This document shows, piece by piece, positions 24,617 through 33,196 of a stretch of DNA of 64,000 bases; positions within the stretch are counted from its first letter, which is position 1; each line of letters opens with the position of its first letter. Below the pieces are notes generated by a model. The model had not been told where the DNA came from. It did no database searches and saw nothing but the letters and a program-made list of their open reading frames with translations. The position numbers and the translations under genes are program-made. The DNA is from JAEMQF01 sp963791595 (GTDB lineage Bacteria; Pseudomonadota; Gammaproteobacteria; Burkholderiales; Burkholderiaceae_C), in contig CAWBTF010000036.1 of NCBI GenBank assembly GCA_963791595.1, forward strand, positions 1-64,000, given 5' to 3'.

Positions 24617-26119
24617 ATGAACACAGTCGCAGTCCACCCGGTGGACGAGAAACTTCCCGCGCCGCGCCTGGCCGCGCTGGGCCTGCAGCATGTGCTCGTG
24701 ATGTACGCCGGCGCGGTGGCGGTGCCGCTGATCGTCGGCCGCGCGCTCAAGCTCACACCCGAGCAGGTGGCGCTGCTGATCTCGGCGGACCTGTTCTGCT
24801 GCGGCCTGGTCACGCTGATCCAGTCGTTCGGCCTGACGAAATGGTTCGGCATCAAGCTTCCGGTGATGATGGGCGTGACCTTCGCCGCCGTCGGCCCGAT
24901 GGTCGCGATGGCGAATGCGCAAAGCGGCCCGGAGGGCGCGCGCGCGATCTTCGGCGCGATCATCGGCGCGGGGATCGTGTCGATCCTGATCGCGCCGTTG
25001 ATGAGCCGGCTGCTGCGCTTCTTTCCGCCGGTCGTCACCGGCACGATCATCGCGATCATCGGCATCAGCCTCATGCGCGTCGGCGTCGGCTGGGCGATGG
25101 GCGGGCCGGCGCCGCTGGCGCAAAGTGTGGACGTGCCCAAGCTGGTCGCGATGGTCGACGGCGCGAAGGCCGCCGCCGCCGCGGCTGCGGCATCGGTGCC
25201 CGCCGGCGCCGCGGCACCGGCGCTGCGTCTGCCCGGGCCGATACCGATGGTGAACAATCCCAACTACGGCGCGCTCGACAACATGGCGGTGGCCGGTGCC
25301 GTGCTGATCGCGATCCTGCTGCTCGTGAAATTCACGCGCGGCTTTGTCGCGAACATCTCGGTGCTGCTGGGCATCATCGCGGGCTGCGTGATCGCGGTGG
25401 CGCTGGGCAAGATGAACTTCGACAAGGTGGCGAAGGCGCCTTGGTTCGACGTCGTCACACCGTTCGCCTTCGGCGTGCCGACCTTCGACGCGGTGATGAT
25501 CCTGACGATGACGCTCGTGATGATCGTCGTGATGATCGAATCAACTGGCATGTTCCTCGCGCTGTCCGACATCACCGGCAAGCCGCTCGGCCAGGGCGAC
25601 CTGGCCGCGGGACTGCGCACCGACGGACTGGGCACGCTGATCGGCGGCGTCTTCAACACGTTTCCGTACACCAGCTTTTCGCAGAACGTCGGGCTGGTCG
25701 GCGTGACCGGCGTGCGCAGCCGCTTCGTCTGCGTCGCCGCGGGCATCATCATGATCGTGCTGGGGCTGTTGCCCAAGATGTCGGCGCTGGTCGAGTCGAT
25801 TCCGCAGTTCGTGCTCGGCGGCGCCGGGCTGGTGATGTTCGGCATGGTCGCTGCCACCGGCATCCGCATCCTGGGCAACGTCGACTTCAAGAACAACAAG
25901 AACAACCTGTACATCGTCGCGATATCGGTCGGTGCCGGGCTGATTCCGCTCGTCGCGCCGCGCTGGACCCAGCAGATGGCGCACAGCCTGCACCCGCTGC
26001 TCGAGTCCGGAATCCTGCTCGCGGCGGTGAGCGCGGTCGGGCTGAACTTCTATTTCAACGGCAGCAAGGCCGACGAGGCCGGTGCCGTCGAGGCCGCCAA
26101 GGCGGCTGAGGCACACTGA
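24617..26119 (+). CDS. NCS2-family xanthine/uric acid permease
   Basis: A 500-residue inner-membrane symporter with about 14 segments. It starts with LAALGLQHVLVMYAGAVAVPLIVG and carries the family motif QNVGLVGVTGVRSR near residue 355, where the Asn and Thr are typical of xanthine/urate carriers. An unusual Ala/Pro-rich loop (AAAAAAASVPAGAAAPALR) sits between helices in the first half. AGAGGAG precedes the ATG. It lies 38 bases after puuD and should bring oxidised purines into the cell for the pathway encoded on both sides. Confidence 0.9.
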   Translation: MNTVAVHPVDEKLPAPRLAALGLQHVLVMYAGAVAVPLIVGRALKLTPEQVALLISADLFCCGLVTLIQSFGLTKWFGIKLPVMMGVTFAAVGPMVAMANAQSGPEGARAIFGAIIGAGIVSILIAPLMSRLLRFFPPVVTGTIIAIIGISLMRVGVGWAMGGPAPLAQSVDVPKLVAMVDGAKAAAAAAAASVPAGAAAPALRLPGPIPMVNNPNYGALDNMAVAGAVLIAILLLVKFTRGFVANISVLLGIIAGCVIAVALGKMNFDKVAKAPWFDVVTPFAFGVPTFDAVMILTMTLVMIVVMIESTGMFLALSDITGKPLGQGDLAAGLRTDGLGTLIGGVFNTFPYTSFSQNVGLVGVTGVRSRFVCVAAGIIMIVLGLLPKMSALVESIPQFVLGGAGLVMFGMVAATGIRILGNVDFKNNKNNLYIVAISVGAGLIPLVAPRWTQQMAHSLHPLLESGILLAAVSAVGLNFYFNGSKADEAGAVEAAKAAEAH

Positions 26120-26148
26120 GGCATTGAGACCAATAGCAGGAGATCGCC

Positions 26149-26358
26149 ATGCCCAGCATCCGGATTGAAATGTTCGAAGGCCGAAGCGTCGAGCAAAAGC
26201 GCGTGCTCGCCAAGGAATTGACCGAGGCGACGGTGCGCGCCCTCGGCGTTCCCGCCGACAGTGTGGACATCATCATGTTCGATATTCCAAAGCACGACTG
26301 GGCGACCGCCGGCACGCTGTGGAGCGAGCGCAAGCCGGCGCCGCCCAAGGTGCCTTGA
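26149..26358 (+). CDS. 4-oxalocrotonate tautomerase-family protein
   Basis: A 69-residue protein beginning MPSIRIEMFEGRSVEQKR: once Met is removed, Pro1 becomes the catalytic base of the tautomerase superfamily. GRSVEQKRVLAKELTEAT and DIIMFDIPKHDWATAG match the family length and helix-strand order. The gene starts 29 bases after the xanthine/urate permease and is followed by a REP pair and the 8-oxoguanine deaminase. A role in tautomerising a purine breakdown intermediate is suggested by position only. Confidence 0.85.
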   Translation: MPSIRIEMFEGRSVEQKRVLAKELTEATVRALGVPADSVDIIMFDIPKHDWATAGTLWSERKPAPPKVP

Positions 26359-26362
26359 AAGT

Positions 26363-26458
26363 GTCATCCCGGCGAAAGCCGGGATCCACTGGGGCATCGA
26401 AGATCCGTGGATCCCGGCCCCCGTGTCGCGGCACGGGGCGGCGGTTCGCCGGGATGAC
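26363..26458. repeat. ATCCCGGC-type palindromic repeat pair
   Basis: A left copy at 26363-26389 (GTCATCCCGGCGAAAGCC...) faces a right copy at 26407-26458 that has a longer inner stem with CCCCGTG/CACGGGG. It fills the gap between the tautomerase gene and the 8-oxoguanine deaminase and ends ten bases before the latter's ATG. Same family as the repeats at 15.8 and 28.9 kb. Confidence 0.85.
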
Positions 26459-26467
26459 CCTGGAGCC

Positions 26468-27829
26468 ATGGCCACACTGTTGATCCGCAACGCGCAACTG
26501 CTCGTCACGATGGACGAACACCGGCGCGAGATTCCGCACGGCGGTGTGTTCGTTCGCGACAACGTGATCGAAGCGGTCGGCCCGAGCGGCGAGTTGCCGG
26601 CCAGCGCCGACACCGTGATCGATGCGCGCGGACAGGTCGTTTTTCCGGGTCTCGTGAACACGCACCACCACATGTACCAGACGCTGACGCGCGTCGTGCG
26701 GCCGGCGCAGGACTGCGAGCTGTTCGATTGGCTGCGCACGCTGTACCCGATCTGGGCACGCCTCACGCCCGAGATGGTGCGCATCTCCACCCAGACGGCG
26801 ATGGCCGAGCTTCTGCTGTCGGGCTGCACGACAAGCAGCGACCACCTCTACCTGTACCCCAACGGCGTGCGCCTGGACGATTCGATCGAAGCGGCGAGTG
26901 AGGTCGGCATGCGATTTCACGCGGCCCGCGGGTCCATGAGCGTGGGCGAATCGGCCGGTGGCCTGCCGCCCGACAGCGTGGTGCAGAGCGAAGCGGCGAT
27001 CCTGCAGGACTCGCAGCGGCTCATCGAACGCTGGCACGACCCGCGCCGCTTCGCGATGCAGCGCATCGTGATCGCGCCATGTTCGCCGTTCTCGGTGAGC
27101 CGCGAGCTGATGCGCGACGCCGCCGGACTGGCGCGCGAACACGGCGTGAGCCTGCACACGCATCTCGCGGAGAATGACTTCGACATCGCCTACACGCGCG
27201 AGAAGTTCAACTGCACGCCGGCGCAGTACGCCGAGCAGCTGGGCTGGCTCGGGCCGGACGTGTGGCACGCCCACTGCGTGAAGCTCGACGCCGAGGGAAT
27301 CGCCCTGTTCGCCCGCACCGGCACCGGCGTCGCGCATTGCCCGGGCTCGAACATGCGGCTGGCTTCGGGCATCGCACCGATCCGCGAGATGCGCGACGCC
27401 GGTGTGCCGGTGTCGATCGCCGTGGACGGTTCGGCGTCGAACGACTCCGGCCACATGCTCGGCGAGGTCCGGCTCGCGCTGCTGCTGCAACGCGTCGCAC
27501 ATGGGCCAGTGAAAGGCCCCGCGGCGCTGACGGCGCGCGAAGCGCTGGAGATCGCCACGCTCGGCGGCGCGCGCGTGCTCGGGCGTGACGACATCGGCGC
27601 GCTGGCCCCTGGCATGGCTGCGGACATCGTGAGCGTGAAGCTCGATCAGATCGGCCTGGCCGGTGCCGGCGACGACCCGCTCGCCGCGCTGCTGTTCTGC
27701 CATGTGCCGCGAATCACCCACAGCGTGGTCAATGGCCGGGTGCTGGTGCGCGACGGTGAACCGATCACGCTGGAACTGCCGAAACTCATTGCTCGGCACA
27801 ACGAGCTGGCCAAACGCTTGCTGAGTTGA
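26468..27829 (+). CDS. 8-oxoguanine deaminase-like amidohydrolase
   Basis: A 453-residue metal-dependent deaminase of the Atz/Trz/8-oxoguanine deaminase group. Metal-binding motifs are VNTHHHMYQTLTR (HxH after strand 1), SLHTHLAEN, WHAHCVKLD and SIAVDGSASNDSG with the catalytic Asp. The pattern SNDSGHMLGEVRLALLLQR is characteristic of the 8-oxoguanine deaminase clade, which converts 8-oxoguanine to urate. That reaction feeds PuuD directly, fitting the neighbours. The ATG at 26468 comes ten bases after the REP pair, with TGGAGCC upstream. It converges with a LysR gene. Confidence 0.85.
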   Translation: MATLLIRNAQLLVTMDEHRREIPHGGVFVRDNVIEAVGPSGELPASADTVIDARGQVVFPGLVNTHHHMYQTLTRVVRPAQDCELFDWLRTLYPIWARLTPEMVRISTQTAMAELLLSGCTTSSDHLYLYPNGVRLDDSIEAASEVGMRFHAARGSMSVGESAGGLPPDSVVQSEAAILQDSQRLIERWHDPRRFAMQRIVIAPCSPFSVSRELMRDAAGLAREHGVSLHTHLAENDFDIAYTREKFNCTPAQYAEQLGWLGPDVWHAHCVKLDAEGIALFARTGTGVAHCPGSNMRLASGIAPIREMRDAGVPVSIAVDGSASNDSGHMLGEVRLALLLQRVAHGPVKGPAALTAREALEIATLGGARVLGRDDIGALAPGMAADIVSVKLDQIGLAGAGDDPLAALLFCHVPRITHSVVNGRVLVRDGEPITLELPKLIARHNELAKRLLS

Positions 27830-27876
27830 TAGGCGAGGCGCCACGCAGCTCGTCCCTGGTGCCCGCCGGATACGCG

Positions 27877-28797
27877 CTACACGCCGCGCTGCCACCACGC
27901 AGCGCCGTCGCGATCGGCCAGCGCGTCTTGCACGAACGAGATGAACGTCGCCACTTTCGACGGCACGAGCCGCGGCGACGGGAACACCGCGTGCAGCTCC
28001 TGCGCCGGCAGCGCGTAGCCGCTCAGCACCTGCCGGATCGAGCCGTCGGCAAGTGCCTCGCGCGCCACGTACCATGGCAGCACGGCCACGCCGTGGCCGG
28101 CCTGCGCCGCGCCGAGCAGAGTGGTGAGGTTGTTGCTGCGCAAAGGGCCGCGTACCTGCACGCCGTGGGTGAGGCCCTGCGCATCGGTGAATTGCCAGCG
28201 GTCGTCGCCTTGCACACTGCTGTAGACCAGGCAGGCGTGGCGCGCCAGCTCCTGCGGCGACAGGGGTTCACCCCGCTGCAGCAGGTAGCCCGGCGACGCG
28301 GCGGCCAGCCAGGGGTTCATGCCGAGGTAACGCGAGCCGAGCGTCGAGTCGGCCAGACGCCCCATGCGCAGCGCCAGGTCGACGCCCTGCTCGACGAGGT
28401 TCACGTAGCGGTCGTCGAAGCTCAGGTCGATGCTGATGTCGGTGTGTTCGCGCATGAAGCGCAGCACCAACGGCGCGACGATGCGCCGGCCGAACGCCAC
28501 CGATGTGCTGACCCGCAGCGTGCCGCCCAGGCGCGACTGGAGCAGCGTCGCCAGGTTGTCGGCCTCTTCCACTTCGCGCTGGATCGTCTTGCACTTCTCG
28601 TAGTACAGCAGGCCGATCTCGGTGGCGTTGACGCCGCGCGTATTGCGGTTCAGCAGCCGCGCGCCCAGGCGTTCTTCCAGCACCGCGACATGTTTGGTCG
28701 CGGTGGGCTGGGTGATGCGCAGCTCCTGCGCCGCCTTGCTGAAGCTGCCGCATTCGACGATGCGAATGAAGAGCTGGATGCCGGTGATGCGGTCCAT
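27877..28797 (-). CDS. LysR-family transcriptional regulator
   Basis: A 306-residue regulator with an N-terminal winged helix (FIRIVECGSFSKAAQELRITQPTATKHVAVLEERLG) and a LysR substrate domain (LRVSTSVAFGRRIVAPLVLRFM, CLVYSSVQGDDRW). The subgroup is the CrgA/AaeR-like type that often governs a neighbouring gene. The start at 28797 replaces a longer frame whose first 15 residues lack LysR character. It converges with the 8-oxoguanine deaminase and is upstream of no obvious divergent partner, so its target is uncertain. Confidence 0.88.
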   Translation of the reverse strand: MDRITGIQLFIRIVECGSFSKAAQELRITQPTATKHVAVLEERLGARLLNRNTRGVNATEIGLLYYEKCKTIQREVEEADNLATLLQSRLGGTLRVSTSVAFGRRIVAPLVLRFMREHTDISIDLSFDDRYVNLVEQGVDLALRMGRLADSTLGSRYLGMNPWLAAASPGYLLQRGEPLSPQELARHACLVYSSVQGDDRWQFTDAQGLTHGVQVRGPLRSNNLTTLLGAAQAGHGVAVLPWYVAREALADGSIRQVLSGYALPAQELHAVFPSPRLVPSKVATFISFVQDALADRDGAAWWQRGV

Positions 28798-28870
28798 GGC
28801 GCTGCGCTGTCGGGGCGGACCGGGGTGGGCCGCGTTGCGCATGTTAGCCGCCGGCAGCGCAAGGCGAGAG

Positions 28871-28936
28871 TGGATCCCGGCGTGCGCCGGGATGACAGTT
28901 GCTCAATGTCGTCATCCCGGCGCACGCCGGGATCCA
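28871..28936. repeat. Perfect 26-bp ATCCCGGC-type inverted repeat
   Basis: 28871-28896 and 28911-28936 are exact reverse complements, separated by 14 bases; each arm is itself a short palindrome (CCCGGCGTGCGCCGGG and its complement). It stands between the LysR start and the end of the binding-protein operon in a 171-bp gap that holds nothing else recognisable. Confidence 0.9.
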
Positions 28937-28968
28937 AGTGTGCTCGCGGCGAATTGATATACCCGCGG

Positions 28969-30048
28969 CTACTGTGCCGCAGGCGTGTCGGTGATGATCT
29001 CGGCGTAGTTGAACATCGGCAGCGGCGGCGGAAGCTTCAGCTTCTCGGCTGCGCTGATGCGGATCTGGTACGAGAAGCGCTTCAGCGTCTCGATCGGGAT
29101 CGCCGATGGCTGTTGCTTGCCCACCAGAATCTGCTCCGCCTTGTGCGCGGTGAACTGGCCGACGCTGTAGTAGCGGCTCACCAGCCCCGACAGCGCGCCG
29201 GCCTGCATCAGTTGTTCGGTCGACGCGAAGGTCGGCAAGCCGACCTCCATCGCCGTCGGGATGATCACGTCCTGCGCGAGCGTGCCGAGAAAACTGTCGG
29301 GCGGCAGGTACAGCCAATCGGACTTGGCCTCCTTCAATTCGCGCACCAGTTCGGCGGCGCCTTCGGCGACAACCTTGCGGTTGGCGTCGAGGCGGAAGGT
29401 GCGCGAAACGACGTTGAACTTGCGTTCCAGTCCGATCTTGCGAATTTCGTCGAGTACCACGAGGGAATTCTTTTCGGTCGGCGTGTACAGCACACCCAGC
29501 GTCTGGAACGGCCGGTACGCCGTCATCGCCTGGATTTGCGCGGCCACCGGGGCGACGTGCACGACGCCGGTCACGTTGTGGCGGATCGCGCCCTGCTGCT
29601 CCGGAACGATCTTCGCGAGCGCCGGCGCGGCCACCAGCGTGAACACGACCGGGATGTCGGTGATGTGCTCGCCCGCGACCACGGCGTCGTGAGGACCCAC
29701 CACGCCGAGCGTGACCGACGTGCCCCAGGTGTAGATCAGGTCCGGCCGGGTGGCGCGGATTTCACTCAGGAAGCCCGCCATGCGAGTCATGTCGCGGTTC
29801 AGGTCGCGGTACGTGATCTGCACCGGGATCTTGCGCGTCGCAAAGTGCTCTTCGAAGCCCTTTTCCACGTCGGTCATGCCGCGAAACGTGATCGCGTAGA
29901 TGCGAAACGGCCGTGTGGCAGCGCCGCGCTGCGGGGCCTGCGGCTTGCCCGCCCGCTCCTGGGCGAAGACCGAGCCGAAGGGAGCCGCAGGCAGGGTTGC
30001 GGCCAAGGCACCGGCGATCAGGCCGCGGCGGGAGAAATGCGTCGTCAT
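28969..30048 (-). CDS. ABC_sub_bind-family (TrpX-like) periplasmic binding protein
   Basis: A 359-residue exported protein with a twin-arginine-like signal (FSRRGLIAGALAATLPAAPFG). The mature part has the two-lobed fold of PF04392: IYAITFRGMTDVEKGFEEHF, ATRPDLIYTWGTSVTLGV, IPVVFTLVAAPA and LGVLYTPTEKNSLVVLDEI. GAGGAG precedes the ATG. No ABC permease or ATPase is encoded nearby; instead the gene is third in an operon after a membrane sensor and a sensor-MFS fusion. It may therefore present its ligand to those proteins and not to an ABC transporter (inference). Confidence 0.8.
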   Translation of the reverse strand: MTTHFSRRGLIAGALAATLPAAPFGSVFAQERAGKPQAPQRGAATRPFRIYAITFRGMTDVEKGFEEHFATRKIPVQITYRDLNRDMTRMAGFLSEIRATRPDLIYTWGTSVTLGVVGPHDAVVAGEHITDIPVVFTLVAAPALAKIVPEQQGAIRHNVTGVVHVAPVAAQIQAMTAYRPFQTLGVLYTPTEKNSLVVLDEIRKIGLERKFNVVSRTFRLDANRKVVAEGAAELVRELKEAKSDWLYLPPDSFLGTLAQDVIIPTAMEVGLPTFASTEQLMQAGALSGLVSRYYSVGQFTAHKAEQILVGKQQPSAIPIETLKRFSYQIRISAAEKLKLPPPLPMFNYAEIITDTPAAQ

Positions 30049-30067
30049 GGGAAGCTCCTCTGGGGTT

Positions 30068-32191
30068 TCAAACTTGCGCGTTCGCGAGCACGGGGTTCGG
30101 CGGCCGGCGCGTGGCCATCACGAAGGCCAGGCCGCACACCATCACACCCGCGCCGATGATCACGAAACTGTTTCGGTAGCCGAGCGTCAGCACCAGCGTT
30201 CCCGCCAGCAGTGGGCCGGCGGCGTTGCCCAGGCGTTCGAGCAGCCGGTACACGCCGTACACCGCGGGCTCGCCGTAGCGCGCGACTTCGGCTTCGCAAT
30301 GTTCGCGCACCAGCGCGCTTTGCGCCGCGATCGACAGCGACTGGCCCGCGCCGACGAGCACCGTCGCGGCGAAGACCCAGAGCACATCGTTGCCCAGCAG
30401 CAGCAGCACGCCGCCCGCGCCCGACAGCAGCAAGCCCGCGCCGACCAGGTTTTCCATGCGCTCGCGCGTCGTCGCCAGCGCCGCGGCGAGCGGCGCACCC
30501 AGCACCATCACGACCGCGTAGGCCATCAAGATGCGCCCCACGACCGATTGCGAACTGTTCAAGCTCACCACGTACAGCGGAACGAGGTAGAAACACATGC
30601 CGGTGAGCAGAATCTTCGCCGGAACCGCGGCCAGGCCAGTCAGCGTCATGAAGCGCCGGTTCAGTATCAGCGAGCCGATTTCGCGCAAGCGCGGTGCGCG
30701 CGGTACTTCGCGCTGCGAGTCGTCGAGCACGTGGCCGGGAGTGGCGACATCAGGCATCTGCTGGATCGCCGCGATCGAGATGATCGCGAGCAACGCCGCC
30801 ACGCCGAACGTCAGGCGCTCGCCGATGTTGTCGGCCAGAATGCCGCCGATCGACGGGCCACACACCGTGGCCACCATGATCGCGCCGACAAACAGCGCGA
30901 AGCTGCGTGCCCGGTTCGCGGCGGTCGAGTGTTCCAGCACATGCGCTTGCGCGGCGACGAACACGGTGGCGTAGCCCAGCGCGCACAGCGACCGCCAGAC
31001 GAGCAGGTCGATCACGCTGCCGGCGAACGCGCTCGCGGCAAAACCGAATGCGGCGATCCCCGCGCCCACCAGCATCGCCTGGCGGTGGCCGACGCGCTGG
31101 CTGTAGGCACCGAGAAACGGTTGGGCGAGCGCGACGATCAACATGAACAGCACGATCGGCAGGCCGACCACGATTTCCGGCGACAGCCAGGGGATCGGTA
31201 CGAGCAGGCTCTTCACGTAGCCCGGCAGAAAGGGCCGGGTCAGTTCCTCGGCGAGGATGAATACGAACAGCGGCGCCCGCACCTTGGCGAGCAAACCGTC
31301 GTCGACGGCGTCGCTCGCATCGGCCGGGCCGAAGCGGTAGCGTTGCGCAAGCAGGTTCAGGCCATTCGCCGCGGCCGCCAGTCCCGGCGGGCGCTCGTGG
31401 GCCGGGGCGCGGCGGCCGGCCTCGATGTCGCGCGCCAGTGCTTCGTAGGCCGAATTGACGCGCAGCCTCAGGCCCTCCAGCAAGCGGTGCACGGCGCCGA
31501 ACGCCAGGCCCATGCCGGTGGGACGCATCGCGCCGAAATTGCCCGAGCCGCCGCGCTCGATCGTCGTGCCCAGCGCGCGCAGTTCGGCTTCGATCTGGGT
31601 GCCGGCGATGAAGTTGAGCAACTCCAGCGTGAAGAACAGCGCCACGATCAACACCACCAGCACGTCGAACATCATGTCCAGGATGATGCGGTCGACGAAG
31701 CCGACGTCCACGCCGATGTGCAGCATGCCCACCGGATTGCCCGGGGCCACGATCGGCATGCTGACGACGTACTGTTTGCCCAGGTACACCGCGGGTTGCG
31801 TGTGTTCGGGGTTGGCGGTCGCTGCCAGCACAGCCGGCCTGCGGAAGTATTCGGCCGCGCCCGCCGGCGCCTTGAAGCGCTCATAGAGAATCGCGCCGCG
31901 CAGATCGGTCACCGCGACGTAGGCGATATCGGGGATCGCGCCCTTCAATTCGTCGAAGGTCTGCTCCACGCCGTACATCTCGCGGAAATCGATGCGGTGC
32001 TCCATCGCCTTGAGCACGAGGGCCCGCGCCGAGGCGCCGCCGCTGGCGACCTTGGCCGCCATCTCCGGGGCCAGGGAGCGTTCGAAGGCGCGGTGCGAGA
32101 GGTAGGCGTTGACCGCCAGAGCCAGCACCACGACCAACATCAGCACGCCCGTCAGGCGCAGGTAGATGCCGCGCAGGTAACCTTGATTCAT
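30068..32191 (-). CDS. Sensor domain - MFS transporter fusion
   Basis: A 707-residue chimeric membrane protein. Residues 1-300 look like a receptor: one helix (LTGVLMLVVVLALAVNAYL), a periplasmic cache-like domain of about 150 residues (IPDIAYVAVTDLRGAILYERF, VVSMPIVAPGNPVGMLHIGVD), a second helix (VLVVLIVALFFTLELLNF) and a HAMP-like linker. From about 310 a major facilitator domain of about 12 helices follows (PLFVFILAEELTRPFLPGYV, VGHRQAMLVGAGIAAFG, SLCALGYATVFVAAQAHVLE). No kinase or GGDEF output is present, so the sensor probably gates or reports on transport. The ATG overlaps the preceding gene (ATGA). Confidence 0.8.
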   Translation of the reverse strand: MNQGYLRGIYLRLTGVLMLVVVLALAVNAYLSHRAFERSLAPEMAAKVASGGASARALVLKAMEHRIDFREMYGVEQTFDELKGAIPDIAYVAVTDLRGAILYERFKAPAGAAEYFRRPAVLAATANPEHTQPAVYLGKQYVVSMPIVAPGNPVGMLHIGVDVGFVDRIILDMMFDVLVVLIVALFFTLELLNFIAGTQIEAELRALGTTIERGGSGNFGAMRPTGMGLAFGAVHRLLEGLRLRVNSAYEALARDIEAGRRAPAHERPPGLAAAANGLNLLAQRYRFGPADASDAVDDGLLAKVRAPLFVFILAEELTRPFLPGYVKSLLVPIPWLSPEIVVGLPIVLFMLIVALAQPFLGAYSQRVGHRQAMLVGAGIAAFGFAASAFAGSVIDLLVWRSLCALGYATVFVAAQAHVLEHSTAANRARSFALFVGAIMVATVCGPSIGGILADNIGERLTFGVAALLAIISIAAIQQMPDVATPGHVLDDSQREVPRAPRLREIGSLILNRRFMTLTGLAAVPAKILLTGMCFYLVPLYVVSLNSSQSVVGRILMAYAVVMVLGAPLAAALATTRERMENLVGAGLLLSGAGGVLLLLGNDVLWVFAATVLVGAGQSLSIAAQSALVREHCEAEVARYGEPAVYGVYRLLERLGNAAGPLLAGTLVLTLGYRNSFVIIGAGVMVCGLAFVMATRRPPNPVLANAQV

Positions 32192-32955
32192 GTGCCTGTT
32201 CCCCGCTCCAATTGGCCGCGCAGCAGGGCGATTTCGGCCTCCGCGCCGCGCACGCTGTCGAAGAAGCGGCGCAGCGCGCGGCCGAACGGGCCCTTGCGCA
32301 GCGTTTCGCTGGAGCGCATCGGGTCGCCCGAGCGCACCGCCGCCTCGACCGCGTCGAAATCGCGCGCCACCCGGCCCATCATCGCCACCAATGCGAGCGA
32401 GGCAAGCACCGCGGCGACGCTGAACACGGCGAACGTGGTCAGCGCGAGTTCGCGCGCCACCGCGCTGGTCGACGCCTTCACCTGTTCGTCGGAATAGCGC
32501 AGCGCCAGGTAGCCGATCACGAGGCCGAAGCTGTTCTGGATCGCGATCCCGGCAGCCGACTCCGTGCCGCGCTTCACGAACCAGTCATTGCCGCCGGCCT
32601 GACGCGCCGCATCGATCCACGAGGGGGGTACATGGCGCGCGGCGCGCAGGCGGTCGGTGCTGTAGAGCGGCTTGCCGTCGACGTCGAAGACCTCGATGCT
32701 CAGGATCAACTCGTCGCTCGCGCGCTCGCGCTCCAGCGTGCCCGGCAGCGTGCCCAGGTCGGAGAACTGCATGCCCAGCGCCAGCGAAGACTGGATGCTG
32801 TTCTCGATCGACGTGCCGGTCACGACCAGGCGTTCCTTGATGATGCGCTCGGCGTTGGTGCGGTACTTGAAGAAGTTCAGCAAGCCCGCCATGCCCACCG
32901 CGAACAGGCACACCAGGACGGCGACCATGATCATTTGGGGTCGAGTGCTATTCAT
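32188..32955 (-). CDS. Membrane sensor protein without output domain
   Basis: A 255-residue protein: first helix (IMVAVLVCLFAVGMAGLLNFF), a periplasmic region of about 150 residues (SIEVFDVDGKPLYSTDRLR, TESAAGIAIQNSFGLVIGYLALRY), second helix (LALTTFAVFSVAAVLASLALV) and a HAMP-like coiled-coil tail of about 70 residues that ends without any catalytic domain. The topology matches the N-terminal half of the next gene's product, so the two may form a heteromeric receptor. GAAGGAAA precedes the ATG. The 241 bases upstream, shared with a divergent hydrolase gene, must hold promoters but show no clear motif. Confidence 0.75.
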   Translation of the reverse strand: MNSTRPQMIMVAVLVCLFAVGMAGLLNFFKYRTNAERIIKERLVVTGTSIENSIQSSLALGMQFSDLGTLPGTLERERASDELILSIEVFDVDGKPLYSTDRLRAARHVPPSWIDAARQAGGNDWFVKRGTESAAGIAIQNSFGLVIGYLALRYSDEQVKASTSAVARELALTTFAVFSVAAVLASLALVAMMGRVARDFDAVEAAVRSGDPMRSSETLRKGPFGRALRRFFDSVRGAEAEIALLRGQLERGTGT

Positions 32956-33196
32956 TGAATGTTTCCTTCTCGGCCGGCATCAGGGTTGCACAGCCGGCCC
33001 AGCCTGTTTCGGCGGTTCGCCCCGGACCTTGAGTCCGAATTTCGGCACCGGCCGCCTGAATCGCTGATCAAGCCGTGATTTGTTGACCTCAAGTCGCGAG
33101 TCCGCGCTGCCGATATCGGATCGAATCCAACAATGGAGCGAGGGACGGGTCTGTGAACAAGCGAAGCTGGGAATCATCTCGGACGGAGAGCCGCGC

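Noticed and set aside
26273..28075. A 600-codon open frame on the minus strand
   Set aside because: Antisense to the 8-oxoguanine deaminase, whose metal motifs are complete.
29900..32497. An 865-codon open frame on the plus strand
   Set aside because: Antisense to the sensor-MFS and binding-protein genes, which have clear domains and ribosome sites; the translation is Arg/His/Gln-rich without motifs.
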